Shown: positions 16,121 through 25,194 of the stretch, piece after piece
Position numbering within the stretch: the first letter of the stretch is position 1
How the letters are laid out: each line of letters opens with the position of its first letter
DNA from: Neomoorella sulfitireducens
GTDB lineage: Bacteria > Bacillota > DSM-521 > Neomoorellales > Neomoorellaceae
Assembly (NCBI RefSeq): GCF_024733845.1
Contig: NZ_JANRHG010000001.1
Location: forward strand, 1-64,000
Length of the DNA stretch: 64,000 nt
Direction: 5' to 3'
Notes under the pieces: generated by a model
What the model was told of the DNA's origin: nothing
The model's database searches: none
What the model saw: only the letters and a program-made list of their open reading frames with translations
Position numbers and translations under genes: made by a program

Positions 16121-17308
16121 TTATTCCCTTGCCGAGAAGCTTCTGTCATTCCGCCGTTGATACATAACCCCGCCTATTGCCATCGCCAGGAGAATTATTT
16201 GTGGAAAAAGGGTCTGCCAGGTGGGGTAAATCCCCAGGAGGTCTATTGCTGGAACGCCCGGTACAGGCGTTACGCCTACAACTCCGGCTTCCTGCAGTTG
16301 TTTAACGCCATCGCCGGCAAAAACAAAAGCCAGGTAGTAAAGCAGGAGGCTGGTGCCCAGGAAGAAAGGCTTTAGAGGTATCCTTAAACTCCCGTAACGG
16401 ATCAGCAGGAAGACGGCGGCCAGGGCCACGCAACCCAGGGCAAAGCCCAGCCAAATCATACCTGTGGCGCCGCCGGTGTTACTTAATAAGGCCTGGTAGA
16501 AGAGTACCGTTTCCACCCCTTCACGGTAGACGGCCAGGAAAGCAGCGGCCCCCAGGGCCAGGGTGCTGCCACTGCTCAACGAACCATGAACTTTGTCTTC
16601 AATATAACTTTGCCAGGCCCTGGCTTCGACCTTCCCTACCATCCAGTGGCTGACGGAGAAGAGGACTACTGTTGCCAGCAGCATGGTTATGCCTTCCAGG
16701 ATTTCCTGGCTGGCACCGCTGACGCGGAAGACTATTTCAAAAGCTATGGCCGTCAGGAGACTGGCTAGCACAGCCAGGACGGAGCTGGAGTAGATGGTAC
16801 CTACTTTGTGGCCGTTACCGGATTTGATCAGGTAGGCGGCTATGGCACCGATGATCAGGATAGCTTCAAAGCCTTCGCGGATTAAAATAAGAGAGGATGA
16901 AAGGAATATCTCAAAGGGGTTTTGTTCCGTACCGTCCAGCCGGGCAGCATCTTCCCGCAGCATCACAACCAGTTCCCCTAGGGCCCGTTCAACCTGGGCA
17001 ACAGGCATCTGGTTAGTCATCATCTTTTTAATGTTGCTAAACTCATATTCCAGCACGGCAGCCCGGCGACCTGAAATGTTGGACAATATCGCCCTTTCCA
17101 TGCCTTCCTTTTCAAATAAGTCAAAGTAAGCATCGTTAACCAGGCCCTTGGCCTTCTCTACATCTCCCTGCCGGTAGGCATTCAGGGATTGCTGTAAGAC
17201 ATCATCTATGTCCCGGGCAACTTTTTTCCATGACATTGCCGCCAGGCCCGTGCTTTGCCAGGCCAGGATAAGTATCAGTACCAGCATGGTTAGCATCAAT
17301 CGGCGCAT
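16121..17308 (-). CDS. FTR1-family iron permease with extracytoplasmic N-terminal domain
   Basis: The 395-residue protein has a signal peptide (about 1-23), a helical extracytoplasmic domain (about 25-125), then seven membrane helices with the two REXXE iron motifs REGFEAIL (near 140) and REGVETVL (near 260). This is the bacterial FTR1/EfeU-like plan. It imports iron together with the lipoprotein downstream. A near-consensus Fur box (17586-17604) lies about 280 bases upstream, so repression by iron is likely, although the distance suggests a long leader or an unmapped promoter. Confidence 0.92.
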   Translation of the reverse strand: MRRLMLTMLVLILILAWQSTGLAAMSWKKVARDIDDVLQQSLNAYRQGDVEKAKGLVNDAYFDLFEKEGMERAILSNISGRRAAVLEYEFSNIKKMMTNQMPVAQVERALGELVVMLREDAARLDGTEQNPFEIFLSSSLILIREGFEAILIIGAIAAYLIKSGNGHKVGTIYSSSVLAVLASLLTAIAFEIVFRVSGASQEILEGITMLLATVVLFSVSHWMVGKVEARAWQSYIEDKVHGSLSSGSTLALGAAAFLAVYREGVETVLFYQALLSNTGGATGMIWLGFALGCVALAAVFLLIRYGSLRIPLKPFFLGTSLLLYYLAFVFAGDGVKQLQEAGVVGVTPVPGVPAIDLLGIYPTWQTLFPQIILLAMAIGGVMYQRRNDRSFSARE

Positions 17309-17585
17309 TATCCCTACCCACTTTCTGTCAAAATTCTCTACTATTGCCCCGTAGAGCCCTTAAGCCAGCCCAAAACTCCTTTTGCCGGTGCAAAGGCGGC
17401 GCCTTGGCCGTTGACAGTTATAACAGGAAAAACAATGCCGCCAGCAAAAAGAAAACGCCGGGCCATGGATTTTCAACTCGGTTGATATTGGATCTCATTC
17501 TCATTGAAAAAATATAAAGCCTGTAATAATCTATGTTAATATGGCTTCATAAAAACCTCAACCTCAAGCGCGCCCCCCTCTCATT

Positions 17586-17604
17586 GATAATGATTTTCAT
17601 TATT
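17586..17604 (-). promoter_or_regulatory. Fur box upstream of the FTR1 operon
   Basis: GATAATGATTTTCATTATT matches the 19-bp Fur consensus at nearly every position. A weaker Fur-like stretch with CATTCTCATTGA lies at about 17496-17507. Between 17309 and 17767 I see no gene; there is also a CAGGTA/TACCTG hairpin at 17691-17713 of unknown role. Confidence 0.75.
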
Positions 17605-17761
17605 TACGTTATTAATTATATTGACCACTCCTGCCAATGTCAAGCTATCCGGTAAAAACAATTTTATTTAAAGAGGCGACTTGTCGGGAGCAGGTATGAT
17701 AATGGGTTACCTGAAAAGTAAATTTCTGGGCGGGAGCCGAGTATCCAGACCGGGATTAAAC

Positions 17762-17795
17762 AAAAAACAGGCGTAAGCAGTTGCCAATACGCCTG
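17762..17795 (-). terminator. Intrinsic terminator of the lipoprotein/Cys-Cys membrane protein operon
   Basis: On the minus strand CAGGCGTA and TACGCCTG (17795-17768) form a stem followed directly by TTTTTT. It lies about 80 bases beyond the end of the lipoprotein gene. Confidence 0.8.
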
Positions 17796-17873
17796 CTAAT
17801 TGGCCTGCAATATTGCTGACTTTCCTTTAAACGGGGGTGTGTATTTTCGTCCGGACTAAAAGGGCAACTGGCC

Positions 17874-18554
17874 CTATAATTCCCACTTAAACTCGCGTAC
17901 TGGTACACCACCTAGGTTATTGATACTTAAGGTTAACTCTCTTACAGGTTCGTTGGCAGGAACTTTGAAACGGATCATGCCTTCCGGATGATGGGAATCC
18001 TGGTTAACAAATTCCCAGGTACCCTGCCCGGCATCGCGACCGTTGACCTTTAAAGACGTGTTTCCGCTAAAGTTAAATTCCATCAGGTTGCCGGCGTGAG
18101 CTGTCAAGGCTATATTAAAAACAAAGTTGGTAGCCAGGTCCTTCTCCTCCTCTGGAGTCAATTTTTGTCCACGGGCTTGCAAATATTCAGGTGTTAACCA
18201 GATAACTTCAACCCCAATACCGCCCTGGGAATCCTGGCGTTCATAAAACCTGGTATCAGAGGGCCTGCGGGGTAGCTGCGATCGGTTGCCTGGCGGCTTT
18301 TGACTCTTATCCTGGTTATTTTGTTCGGGGTTAGTTTCCGGCTGGCTTTTGGTGGCCGCTGGCTTTTCTTCTCCAGCCTCACCTGTCTGGGAATTTTCCG
18401 GGGCAGTTGTTCCACCAGTATTTGCCTGCTGCTGGGAAACCTGGGGTACATCTTTAACTTCTTTTTGGCTCTGTCCGCAGCCGGATAGGAAGACAGCTAT
18501 CACGATGACGGTACTGGCAATAATTGTAAAAAACAGCCTTCTGTGCTTTTTCAT
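17874..18554 (-). CDS. Lipoprotein with acidic linker and unknown C-terminal domain
   Basis: The 226-residue protein has a lipoprotein signal with lipobox FLSGCGQ (Cys near 26), a Gln/Glu/Pro-rich disordered linker to about 95, and a globular end with GIGVEVIWLTPEYL, FVFNIALTAHAGNLMEF and FKVPANEPVRELTLSINNL. The last part looks like a beta-sandwich, but I do not recognise the family. The start at 18554 was chosen because GGTGGAG lies just upstream; a GTG at 18566 has no spaced site. It follows the Cys-Cys membrane protein by 18 bases. A metal-related role is only suggested by neighbours. Confidence 0.75.
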   Translation of the reverse strand: MKKHRRLFFTIIASTVIVIAVFLSGCGQSQKEVKDVPQVSQQQANTGGTTAPENSQTGEAGEEKPAATKSQPETNPEQNNQDKSQKPPGNRSQLPRRPSDTRFYERQDSQGGIGVEVIWLTPEYLQARGQKLTPEEEKDLATNFVFNIALTAHAGNLMEFNFSGNTSLKVNGRDAGQGTWEFVNQDSHHPEGMIRFKVPANEPVRELTLSINNLGGVPVREFKWEL

Positions 18555-18572
18555 TGCTTGCTCCACCTTCCT

Positions 18573-19076
18573 CTACCTGGCAACCGGGGGTACCGTAATT
18601 TTGGCCGCCACCCGTGATGGCCAGAGGTTATTTTTGGCGATGAGCCGTATCATGAGATAAATACCTAGCAAATTGATACTGATACCCAGCCACATAAGCG
18701 GATACCTGTACTGTTCAAAAAAGATTGCCGCCCCAGAAGCGCCAATAACAGGCAACAAATCCCCGGCGTGATGCAGGCAGCAAGCCAGCATGGAAACTGT
18801 CGAGGTACCGGTGCCCGAAGCAGCCACTGCGCCTGCACCGTCTACCCGCACCAGTTTTTGTAGTTGCCGGATATAACTAAAAATGCCTACCTGAATCCCA
18901 AACCCGGCCGCAATGGCCCCAACATAAAAGCGATCCTGGCTCAGGAGTTCAAGGCTATGTTGCCATGAACGGGAGCTGATACCAACCAGCAAGAAATAGA
19001 AAGCCACCAGGGCGAAAGCCGCTATGATCCCGGTTATTACCGCTGATTTTAGGCCCAGGTTTTTAGCTGCACTCAT
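18573..19076 (-). CDS. Four-helix membrane protein with CC-LHH motif, possible metal handling
   Basis: The 167-residue protein has four predicted helices (about 10-30, 48-65, 85-115, 125-145). Within the third lies TVSMLACCLHHAGDLLPVIG: a vicinal Cys pair followed by two His, a likely metal or thiol-redox site inside the membrane. It overlaps no neighbour and leads the two-gene unit ending at the terminator near 17770. I do not know a named family. The Cys pair in a helix recalls mercury or copper membrane carriers, but sequence similarity to those is not evident. Confidence 0.7.
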   Translation of the reverse strand: MSAAKNLGLKSAVITGIIAAFALVAFYFLLVGISSRSWQHSLELLSQDRFYVGAIAAGFGIQVGIFSYIRQLQKLVRVDGAGAVAASGTGTSTVSMLACCLHHAGDLLPVIGASGAAIFFEQYRYPLMWLGISINLLGIYLMIRLIAKNNLWPSRVAAKITVPPVAR

Positions 19077-19243
19077 TCAACCGCCTCCTGTCGTGATTTT
19101 GTTGTCTCTATTGTAGCTGCTAATTGTGATATGTTTTTGATGCAAAATAGTAGATAGTATAAAAACTCCTTGCAACGGCAAAAGGAATTAACCCTGCCTT
19201 TCAAGTTAAACCCGGCCGGCGGGACCGATATGATGTGCTAAGA

Positions 19244-19320
19244 TTTTGTAGTTTTTGTGAAGTTCCTTGACACCTGATAGCCTGATAAATATAATCGGGA
19301 TAGGATACCGGTAGTGGGTA
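19244..19320 (+). promoter_or_regulatory. Copper-type promoter 1 (rhodanese-lgt), with CsoR-like operator
   Basis: The block TTTTGTAGTTTTTGTGAAG plus TTC (19244-19265) precedes TTGACA (19267-19272), a 17-base spacer, TATAAT (19290-19295), and the dyad TACCGGTAGTGGGTA (19306-19320) at the expected start site. The promoter of copA (21078-21155) has the same parts at the same spacing. TGTAG and TGAAG are 11 bp apart, in the register of the arrays at 3771 and 6689. Confidence 0.75.
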
Positions 19321-19347
19321 GTCAATAGCGACGAGGAGGCATCCAAA

Positions 19348-19734
19348 GTGGAACCAGCTAAAGCCAGGGAAGTCCTAGAACAAATTACCTCCCAACGGAT
19401 TTATATTGAAGCTGGTGAACTGGATGAACTTTTGCTGAACGGGCCCTGTGCAAATATGGTCATCTTGGATATCCGTAATGCCGATGCCTTCCAAGCAGTA
19501 AGAATAAGATATTCCTGGAATCTACCCTGGGATCAGATTAGCGTCGCCATGAAATCCATTCCTCAAGACAAGACTTTGCTACTTGTCTGTAATACCGGAC
19601 AGAGAGCCTCGCTGGTAGGGGCTCTGCTAACCCTGTTAGGATATAGAATTGCTATTCTTCATGGTGGTATTAGCGAGTATATCGACCTGAATGGAGCGTT
19701 TCTGGAGAGATCGCCTGTTAAAAAACTGGCTTAG
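19348..19734 (+). CDS. Single-domain rhodanese-like protein
   Basis: The 128-residue protein has the rhodanese elements VILDIRNADAF, the catalytic loop VCNTGQRASLVGALL with Cys near 78, and ILHGGISEY. Rhodaneses carry persulfide sulfur. The GTG start at 19348 follows CGAGGAGG. It is transcribed from the CsoR-like promoter that mirrors the copA promoter and is followed by lgt after 119 bases. CsoR relatives (CstR) also sense persulfides, so the dyad could respond to sulfur or copper; the copA twin favours copper. Confidence 0.85.
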   Translation: MEPAKAREVLEQITSQRIYIEAGELDELLLNGPCANMVILDIRNADAFQAVRIRYSWNLPWDQISVAMKSIPQDKTLLLVCNTGQRASLVGALLTLLGYRIAILHGGISEYIDLNGAFLERSPVKKLA

Positions 19735-19853
19735 GACAAAGTTGCCCCAGGGATCGCACCAGAAAGTGGGCCGGTAACCAGGTAACGGGGAGAAATATTT
19801 GGATGCCGGCAGGAAGAGGCTAAAGGAAGATGCTAAAGTTAGAGGGGTAGCGA

Positions 19854-20729
19854 ATGCGACGGGTTCTTTTTTCTTTAGGTCCCTTGCCAATAAACACTTT
19901 CGGTTTTATGATCGCTCTGGGCGTCCTGGCAGCCGTCTTTATCATTTTACGGGAGGCCAGGCGGAAAGGTTTAAACGAAGATAAGGTCCTTGATTTTACT
20001 TTATTGGCCCTTATTTTAGGTATTATCGGCGCCCGGGTCGGCTACGTAGTTATTGCCGACCCTGTCTATTACTGGCAAAATCCATGGCAATTCTTTCACC
20101 TCCAGGCTGGCGGTCTTTCCATCCAGGGAGCGCTGATCGGAGGTATTTTAGCGGGCCTAATCTTTTGCCGGCGCCAGCGCATGCCCTTCTGGCGGTTGGC
20201 CGATATTGTAGCACCGGGACTGGCCCTGGGAATTGCTATTGGCAGGGTAGGTTGTGACGTTTTCGGCCGCCCAATGGGCAGAGCCTGGCCCTGGGGGGTT
20301 ATGGTGAACGGGCAACTGCTCCATCCGGCCCAGGTTTATGAGTTTATCCTGGACTACCTCCTTTTCTTCTACCTGTGGCGGCGAAGGAAAAAGATTACCT
20401 ATGAAGGCCAGCTCTTTATCCACTTTATTATCCTCTATGCTGCCATCAGGGGACTAGTAGAGTTTGTACGTTACAACCCGCTGGTGTTAGGCCCCCTGTC
20501 CGTAGCCCATGTGACCAGCCTGGTGTTTATTGCTACTGCCGCCCTGGCCGGTATGATCTTGAAGAAACGTACGGGGACGCCGGAAAACTCCGGCGCTCCC
20601 GTGGTGACTGCAACAGCCGAACTCCGGGGCCTGGTAGCAGCTATCGAAGACCGGCTTGCGGTGCAACTTTTAGTCCTGGTTTTATTGATTGGCCTGTCCC
20701 TCGCAGTCTTTTATAGCCTGGGACCATAA
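19854..20729 (+). CDS. lgt: Prolipoprotein diacylglyceryl transferase
   Basis: The 291-residue polytopic protein has Lgt signatures: the conserved GARVGYV, GGLSIQGALIGGILAG, and the diagnostic GRVGCDVFGRPMG region near 137-150, then HPAQVYEFILDY. It transfers diacylglycerol from phosphatidylglycerol to the lipobox Cys of prelipoproteins. It has an extra C-terminal helix (about 268-288) after a soluble linker, beyond the usual end. Its place in a metal-linked promoter unit suggests a specialised or second copy serving metal-binding lipoproteins; this is inferred and needs the rest of the genome. Confidence 0.92.
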   Translation: MRRVLFSLGPLPINTFGFMIALGVLAAVFIILREARRKGLNEDKVLDFTLLALILGIIGARVGYVVIADPVYYWQNPWQFFHLQAGGLSIQGALIGGILAGLIFCRRQRMPFWRLADIVAPGLALGIAIGRVGCDVFGRPMGRAWPWGVMVNGQLLHPAQVYEFILDYLLFFYLWRRRKKITYEGQLFIHFIILYAAIRGLVEFVRYNPLVLGPLSVAHVTSLVFIATAALAGMILKKRTGTPENSGAPVVTATAELRGLVAAIEDRLAVQLLVLVLLIGLSLAVFYSLGP

Positions 20730-20749
20730 GATCTCCGTGCCGCAAACTA

Positions 20750-20779
20750 TAGACAGGATAAACCAGGTTCTAGTACAAT
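20750..20779 (+). promoter_or_regulatory. Possible promoter of the short leader transcript
   Basis: TAGACA (20750-20755) and TACAAT (20774-20779) with an 18-base spacer, each one mismatch from consensus. They precede a ribosome site and an 18-codon frame. Confidence 0.4.
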
Positions 20780-20814
20780 TTTATATAGCCTAACACCACG
20801 AGGGGGGATCAAAA

Positions 20815-20871
20815 TTGACCAGGAAGCGCTGGATGCTGAGGGCAGTTGCCCATTGCAAAGAAGGTTGCTGA
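20815..20871 (+). CDS. Possible 18-residue leader peptide ending HCKEGC
   Basis: GGGGGG (20802-20807) is spaced seven bases from a TTG that opens MTRKRWMLRAVAHCKEGC and a stop. The basic start and the His-Cys-x3-Cys end could bind copper. Part of its coding sequence (20840-20847, GGGCAGTT) can pair with AACTGCCC at 20895-20902, before the terminator at 20922. It lies between lgt and copA. Such short frames arise often by chance, and there is no comparative evidence here. Confidence 0.35.
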   Translation: MTRKRWMLRAVAHCKEGC

Positions 20872-20921
20872 ATTTAGTCCCGGGCATGACGTTAAACTGC
20901 CCAGTTGAAACCAAGGAGCCG

Positions 20922-20957
20922 GCCTTCCCCTTCCCTAAAAGAAAGGGGAAGGCTTTT
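20922..20957 (+). terminator. Intrinsic terminator between lgt and copA
   Basis: GCCTTCCCCTT and AAGGGGAAGGC form an eleven-base stem with a ten-base loop, then TTTT. It ends the lgt or leader transcript about 120 bases before the copA promoter block. 20958-21077 shows nothing further. Confidence 0.85.
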
Positions 20958-21077
20958 ATAATGTACCGGACAGGACGGCTAATCACCCCAAAAGGAAGGT
21001 GTTATTTGCAATAGATTTCAATAGACTTAATCGCCCGGGAAGTTGTAACGCCGGTCGGGAAAAACGACCAAGAAAAA

Positions 21078-21155
21078 TTTTGTAGTTTTTGTGAAGTTCA
21101 TTGACAGTATGTGGCTATCAAAATATAATCGAGGTAGAGATACCGGTGGGGGGTA
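21078..21155 (+). promoter_or_regulatory. Copper-type promoter 2 (copA), with CsoR-like operator
   Basis: The same 22-base upstream block as at 19244, then TTGACA (21101-21106), a 17-base spacer, TATAAT (21124-21129) and TACCGGTGGGGGGTA (21141-21155). A TACC...GGTA dyad with a G tract over the start site is typical of CsoR control of copper exporters. Confidence 0.8.
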
Positions 21156-21232
21156 GATTAAATGTTGGCCCGGCCGGCAAGACTCATTTTATCCGATATT
21201 TTATATAATCACTTACCCGGTGGTGAAAGATA

Positions 21233-23803
21233 ATGTCTAGTGAAAAGATTGGCCCTGTCAAGGTAAGTTTCGCCATCCATGGGATGAGCTGTGCGGCCTG
21301 CGTGGCCAAAGTGGAAAAGGCTCTGAAAAATATGGCGGGTGTAGTGGACGCCCGTGTCAACCTGGTTGCCGGTAAGGCTACCGTGGAATATTTCCCGGAC
21401 CAGGTCGGCGTGCCCCAGATGGCCAAGACCATCCAGGCCCTCGGCTATGAGGTACCGGAAGAGGAAGTTTTCCTGACAGTAAGGGGAATGAGTTGTGCCG
21501 CCTGCGTAGCCAAGGTGGAAAAAGCCGTTAAAGCCCTGCCCGGCGTAACTTCGGTAGTAGTGAACCTGCCCGCAGAATCGGCCAGAGTCCGGTTCTACCC
21601 CGGGGCCGTGGACAAAGGTCGCATTAAAAAGGAAATCAACGCCCTGGGGTATGAAGCTACGGAGAAACTCTCCGGCCAGGCCGCCCTGGACCAGGAGAAA
21701 GAGGCCCGGGAGAGGGAGATCCGGTTCCAGCGCCGCAATATGTGGATTGCCTGGCCCCTGGCAACCCTGGTGATGCTCGGTATGTTCCGCGATGTGTGGA
21801 TTTTCCCCTACTTTGTACCAGAATGGCTGGGGAACGTGTATGTGCTGTGGGCTTTAACCACACCTGTCACCTTTATCCCCGGCTGGCAGTTTTTCGTCCA
21901 CAGTTGGAACGGCCTTAAACGCGGAACTACGGATATGAACCTCCTCTATGCGACGGGTATTGGCGCAGCTTATATCATCGCCACCATCAATACCCTCTGG
22001 CCTGAGGCCGGTTTCGGGGGGCGCGGGGCCACTTTCTTCGAGTCTGCCGCCCTTTTATCCGCCTTCATCGTCCTGGGCCGTTACCTGGAAGCTATTACCC
22101 GCGGCCGTACTTCCGAAGCCATCCGCAAGCTCATGAGCCTGCAGGCCAAAACCGCCCGGGTTATCCGGGACGGCCGGGAAATGGAGATTGCTGCCGATGA
22201 AGTCGAAGTAGGGGATATTGTCGTGGTCCGTCCCGGCGAAAGCATCCCGGTGGACGGAGAAGTCATCGAAGGTTATTCGGCCGTGGACGAATCTATGATT
22301 ACCGGCGAAAGTATTCCGGTAGAAAAACGTCCTGGTTCCCAGGTCGTGGGGGCGACTATCAATAAGACCGGTTCCTTCAAGTTCCGGGCTACCCGGGTCG
22401 GGAGCGAAACGGCCCTGGCCCAGATTATCAAAATGGTGGAGGAAGCCCAGGCTTCCAAAGCTCCCATTCAAAAACTGGCCGACTTTGTGGCCGGCCACTT
22501 TATCGCCGGTGTCCACGTACTGGCCCTGATCGTGTTCCTGTTCTGGTTCTTTATTGGCTATAACGCCTTTTTCTTGCCCGATAGCCGCTTTATCCTCTCG
22601 CCCTATAGCCTGGCTGAAATCGGCATCTTCGGTTTCGCCCTTCTGCTGTCGGTAACCACTTTGGTCATTTCCTGCCCCTGTGCCTTAGGTCTCGCCACCC
22701 CCAGTGCGATTATGGCCGGTACAGGTAAGGGGGCTGAAAACGGCATCCTCTTTAAGGGAGCCGATGCGGTGGAGGCGTGCAGCAAGCTGAATGCCATCGT
22801 CTTTGATAAAACGGGGACCTTGACTAAAGGCGAGCCTTCGGTCACCGATGTAATCGCCGCCCCGGGTTTTGAGAAACGCGAGGTCCTGCGGCTGGCCGCC
22901 ATGGCCGAAAAACCCTCCGAGCATCCCCTGGGCGAAGCCATTGTCCGCGGCGCCAGGGAGGAAGGCTTAGGATTGGAGGAAGTACAGGACTTTGAAGCCA
23001 TTCCAGGCCATGGTGTCAGAGCCACTTACCAGGGTCAGGAAATCCTTCTAGGCAACCGCCGTTTGATGCAGCAGCATAACATCTATGTGGGCGACCTGAC
23101 CGCGCAGATGGAAAAACTCGAAGAACAGGGCAAAACAGCTATGCTGATGGCCGTAAACGGTAAAGCCGCCGGGATTATTGCCGTAGCCGACACCCTGAAG
23201 GAAAACGCGAAAGTCGCTATTGAACGGTTGCACAGGATGGGCATTAAGGTGGCCATGATTACCGGTGATAACCGGCGTACGGCCCAGGCTATTGCCCGTG
23301 AGCTCGGTATCAAGACCGTCCTGGCCGAGGTCCTGCCCAGGGATAAAGCCGAGGAAGTGAAAAAACTCCAGGCCCAGGGTCTTAAAGTGGCCATGGTGGG
23401 TGACGGCATTAACGACGCCCCGGCCCTGGCCCAGGCTGACGTCGGGATTGCCATCGGCTCCGGAACCGATGTGGCCAAGGAAACAGGTGACATCATCCTC
23501 ATCAAAGACGATATTCGCGATGTGGTGGGAGCCCTCGAAATCGGCCGTGCCACCATGCGCAAGATCAAGCAGAACCTGGTATGGGCTTTTATCTACAATA
23601 TATCGGGTATTCCCATTGCAGCCGGCCTGCTGTACCCCTTTACCGGGCTGATTGTCAGCCCCGAACTGGCGGCGTTCTTCATGGCCATTAGTTCAGTTTC
23701 GGTTACACTAAATACACTCCTTTTAAAGCGCTTCCAGCCCTCCCTCCGGAAAGATGCCGATCAGGTAGGACATCATGGGCAGCTGGCCCACCAAATGGGT
23801 TAA
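21233..23803 (+). CDS. copA: Copper-exporting P1B-type ATPase
   Basis: The 856-residue ATPase has two N-terminal heavy-metal domains with GMSCAAC (Cys 20/23 and again near 90), the transmembrane metal site [11 protein letters not shown] (near 480), the phosphorylation motif [10 protein letters not shown] (near 525), [22 protein letters not shown], and the hinge [17 protein letters not shown] (near 722). CPC plus two CxxC domains indicate Cu+ export. The C-terminal [10 protein letters not shown] adds His residues. The start follows GGTGGTGAAAG. Expression is probably through CsoR (promoter at 21078). A small membrane protein gene follows after 17 bases. Confidence 0.95.
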   Translation: MSSEKIGPVKVSFAIHGMSCAACVAKVEKALKNMAGVVDARVNLVAGKATVEYFPDQVGVPQMAKTIQALGYEVPEEEVFLTVRGMSCAACVAKVEKAVKALPGVTSVVVNLPAESARVRFYPGAVDKGRIKKEINALGYEATEKLSGQAALDQEKEAREREIRFQRRNMWIAWPLATLVMLGMFRDVWIFPYFVPEWLGNVYVLWALTTPVTFIPGWQFFVHSWNGLKRGTTDMNLLYATGIGAAYIIATINTLWPEAGFGGRGATFFESAALLSAFIVLGRYLEAITRGRTSEAIRKLMSLQAKTARVIRDGREMEIAADEVEVGDIVVVRPGESIPVDGEVIEGYSAVDESMITGESIPVEKRPGSQVVGATINKTGSFKFRATRVGSETALAQIIKMVEEAQASKAPIQKLADFVAGHFIAGVHVLALIVFLFWFFIGYNAFFLPDSRFILSPYSLAEIGIFGFALLLSVTTLVISCPCALGLATPSAIMAGTGKGAENGILFKGADAVEACSKLNAIVFDKTGTLTKGEPSVTDVIAAPGFEKREVLRLAAMAEKPSEHPLGEAIVRGAREEGLGLEEVQDFEAIPGHGVRATYQGQEILLGNRRLMQQHNIYVGDLTAQMEKLEEQGKTAMLMAVNGKAAGIIAVADTLKENAKVAIERLHRMGIKVAMITGDNRRTAQAIARELGIKTVLAEVLPRDKAEEVKKLQAQGLKVAMVGDGINDAPALAQADVGIAIGSGTDVAKETGDIILIKDDIRDVVGALEIGRATMRKIKQNLVWAFIYNISGIPIAAGLLYPFTGLIVSPELAAFFMAISSVSVTLNTLLLKRFQPSLRKDADQVGHHGQLAHQMG

Positions 23804-23820
23804 TGAGGAGGTAAAACCGT

Positions 23821-24039
23821 ATGCAAGATCTGGAAGCAAAAGCCGCACGGCAGGCGGCTATAATTTATACAGTGATCTCGCTGGTGCTGGCCCTGCTTTT
23901 CCTGATAATTACCTTCCTAGACGGGAAGCCATATACGGTCGTAGCCCGTATAGGTGGCATGATCTGGGTTTTCATCCTGGCTATGATTATTACCATGCCT
24001 ATCATTATTCCTTACGTTAAGAAGAAAGTGCTGGGATAA
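23821..24039 (+). CDS. Small two-helix membrane protein downstream of copA
   Basis: The 72-residue protein has two hydrophobic helices (about 13-33 and 43-66), a charged N-terminus and a Lys-rich C-terminus. GAGGAGG lies in front of the ATG, and the gene is co-transcribed with copA. It has no Cys or His that would bind copper. I do not recognise a named family; it may be an accessory subunit of the ATPase. Confidence 0.75.
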   Translation: MQDLEAKAARQAAIIYTVISLVLALLFLIITFLDGKPYTVVARIGGMIWVFILAMIITMPIIIPYVKKKVLG

Positions 24040-24073
24040 AAGGTCGGCAGGATTAATTATTGCGTATTATAGC

Positions 24074-24104
24074 GAGGACAGGTATTCACCTGTCCTCGGA
24101 TTTT
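24074..24104 (+). terminator. Intrinsic terminator of the copA operon
   Basis: GAGGACAGGT and ACCTGTCCTC form a ten-base stem around ATTC, followed by GGATTTT, 34 bases after the small membrane protein gene. Confidence 0.88.
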
Positions 24105-24242
24105 AAATGGAGACTGGATTTGCTGCACACTCCCAGAACCAGGTGAATACTCCGGGACAACATTTATGAGTTAGGTTATGGCAATATTATTTTAGGGGAA
24201 AATAAGGGAAAGACAAAGCACATAACATGGGAGCAAGGGATT

Positions 24243-25145
24243 ATGAGCTTACTGGAAACCTCTTGCAGGGCGCAGGCTATAATGAGCCGCTATTTCTGGC
24301 GCTATCTTTTTTTGAGCCTGCGTCCCAAACAGTGGACGAAAAACGCCTTTGTCTTTGCTGCCATCCTATTTTCCCGCCACCTGCTGGATGTTCCCCTCCT
24401 GGTACGCACCATCCAGGTGTTTGTTATTTATTGCCTCCTGTCCGGGGGCACTTACATAGTTAATGACCTGGTCGACCGGGAAAGGGACCGCCACCATCCC
24501 CGCAAGAAACACCGCCCCATTGCCGCCGGCCTGCTGGCCCCCCTGCCGGCGGCTGCGGCAGCCGGCATCATCCTGTTCGGCAGCCTCGCCTGGGCCTTCT
24601 ATCTGAGCTGGCAGGTGGGCCTGGTAAGCCTCGCCTACACCCTCCAGACCCTGGCCTATTCCTTTTATTTAAAGCAAAAGGTTCTCATTGATGTGTTCAT
24701 CGTCGCCCTGGGTTTTGTCCTACGGGTGGCGGCCGGGGCGGCGGCCATCATGGTTCCAGTCTCGGCCTGGTTGTTCATTACCGTTATCCTCCTGGCCCTT
24801 TTCCTGTCCTTATGTAAACGGCGCCATGAACTGCTCCTCCTGGACAACGCGACCGACCACCGGGGCATATTGGCTGAATATTCCATGGGACTCCTGGACC
24901 AGCTTATCGCCACCGTCACCTCGGCTACCGTTGTCGTCTATGCCATTTATACCTTTATCGGCGCCGCCCGGCCCCAGCTCATGTATACCGTACCCCTGGT
25001 CCTCTTCGGCATCTGCCGTTACCTGTACCTGACCTACCGCCGCCAGGACGGCGGCGAGCCGGAAAGCCTGGTCCTCAAAGATAAACCCCTGGCGGCCACC
25101 GTCCTCCTGTGGGTGGCCGGCTGTTTTGCCATCCTCTACTGGTAA
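24243..25145 (+). CDS. UbiA-family prenyltransferase, decaprenyl-phosphate phosphoribosyltransferase-like
   Basis: The 300-residue polytopic protein has about eight helices and the first Asp-rich motif NDLVDRERDRHHPRKKHRPIAAG (split here: NDLVDRERDRHHP then RKKHRPIAAG), which fits the branch that moves phosphoribose onto polyprenyl phosphate. The second Asp-rich region is represented by DNATDHRGILAEYSMGLLD. It could supply a lipid-linked sugar for a cell-surface glycan. The next gene, a GT-C-type membrane protein 49 bases downstream, fits as user of a lipid-linked sugar (inference). Quinone or haem prenylation is less likely from the motif. Confidence 0.82.
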   Translation: MSLLETSCRAQAIMSRYFWRYLFLSLRPKQWTKNAFVFAAILFSRHLLDVPLLVRTIQVFVIYCLLSGGTYIVNDLVDRERDRHHPRKKHRPIAAGLLAPLPAAAAAGIILFGSLAWAFYLSWQVGLVSLAYTLQTLAYSFYLKQKVLIDVFIVALGFVLRVAAGAAAIMVPVSAWLFITVILLALFLSLCKRRHELLLLDNATDHRGILAEYSMGLLDQLIATVTSATVVVYAIYTFIGAARPQLMYTVPLVLFGICRYLYLTYRRQDGGEPESLVLKDKPLAATVLLWVAGCFAILYW

Positions 25146-25194
25146 GCAAATTTGTACGGCACCCATTATCATGCGGCGACCGGAGGTTGGGATT

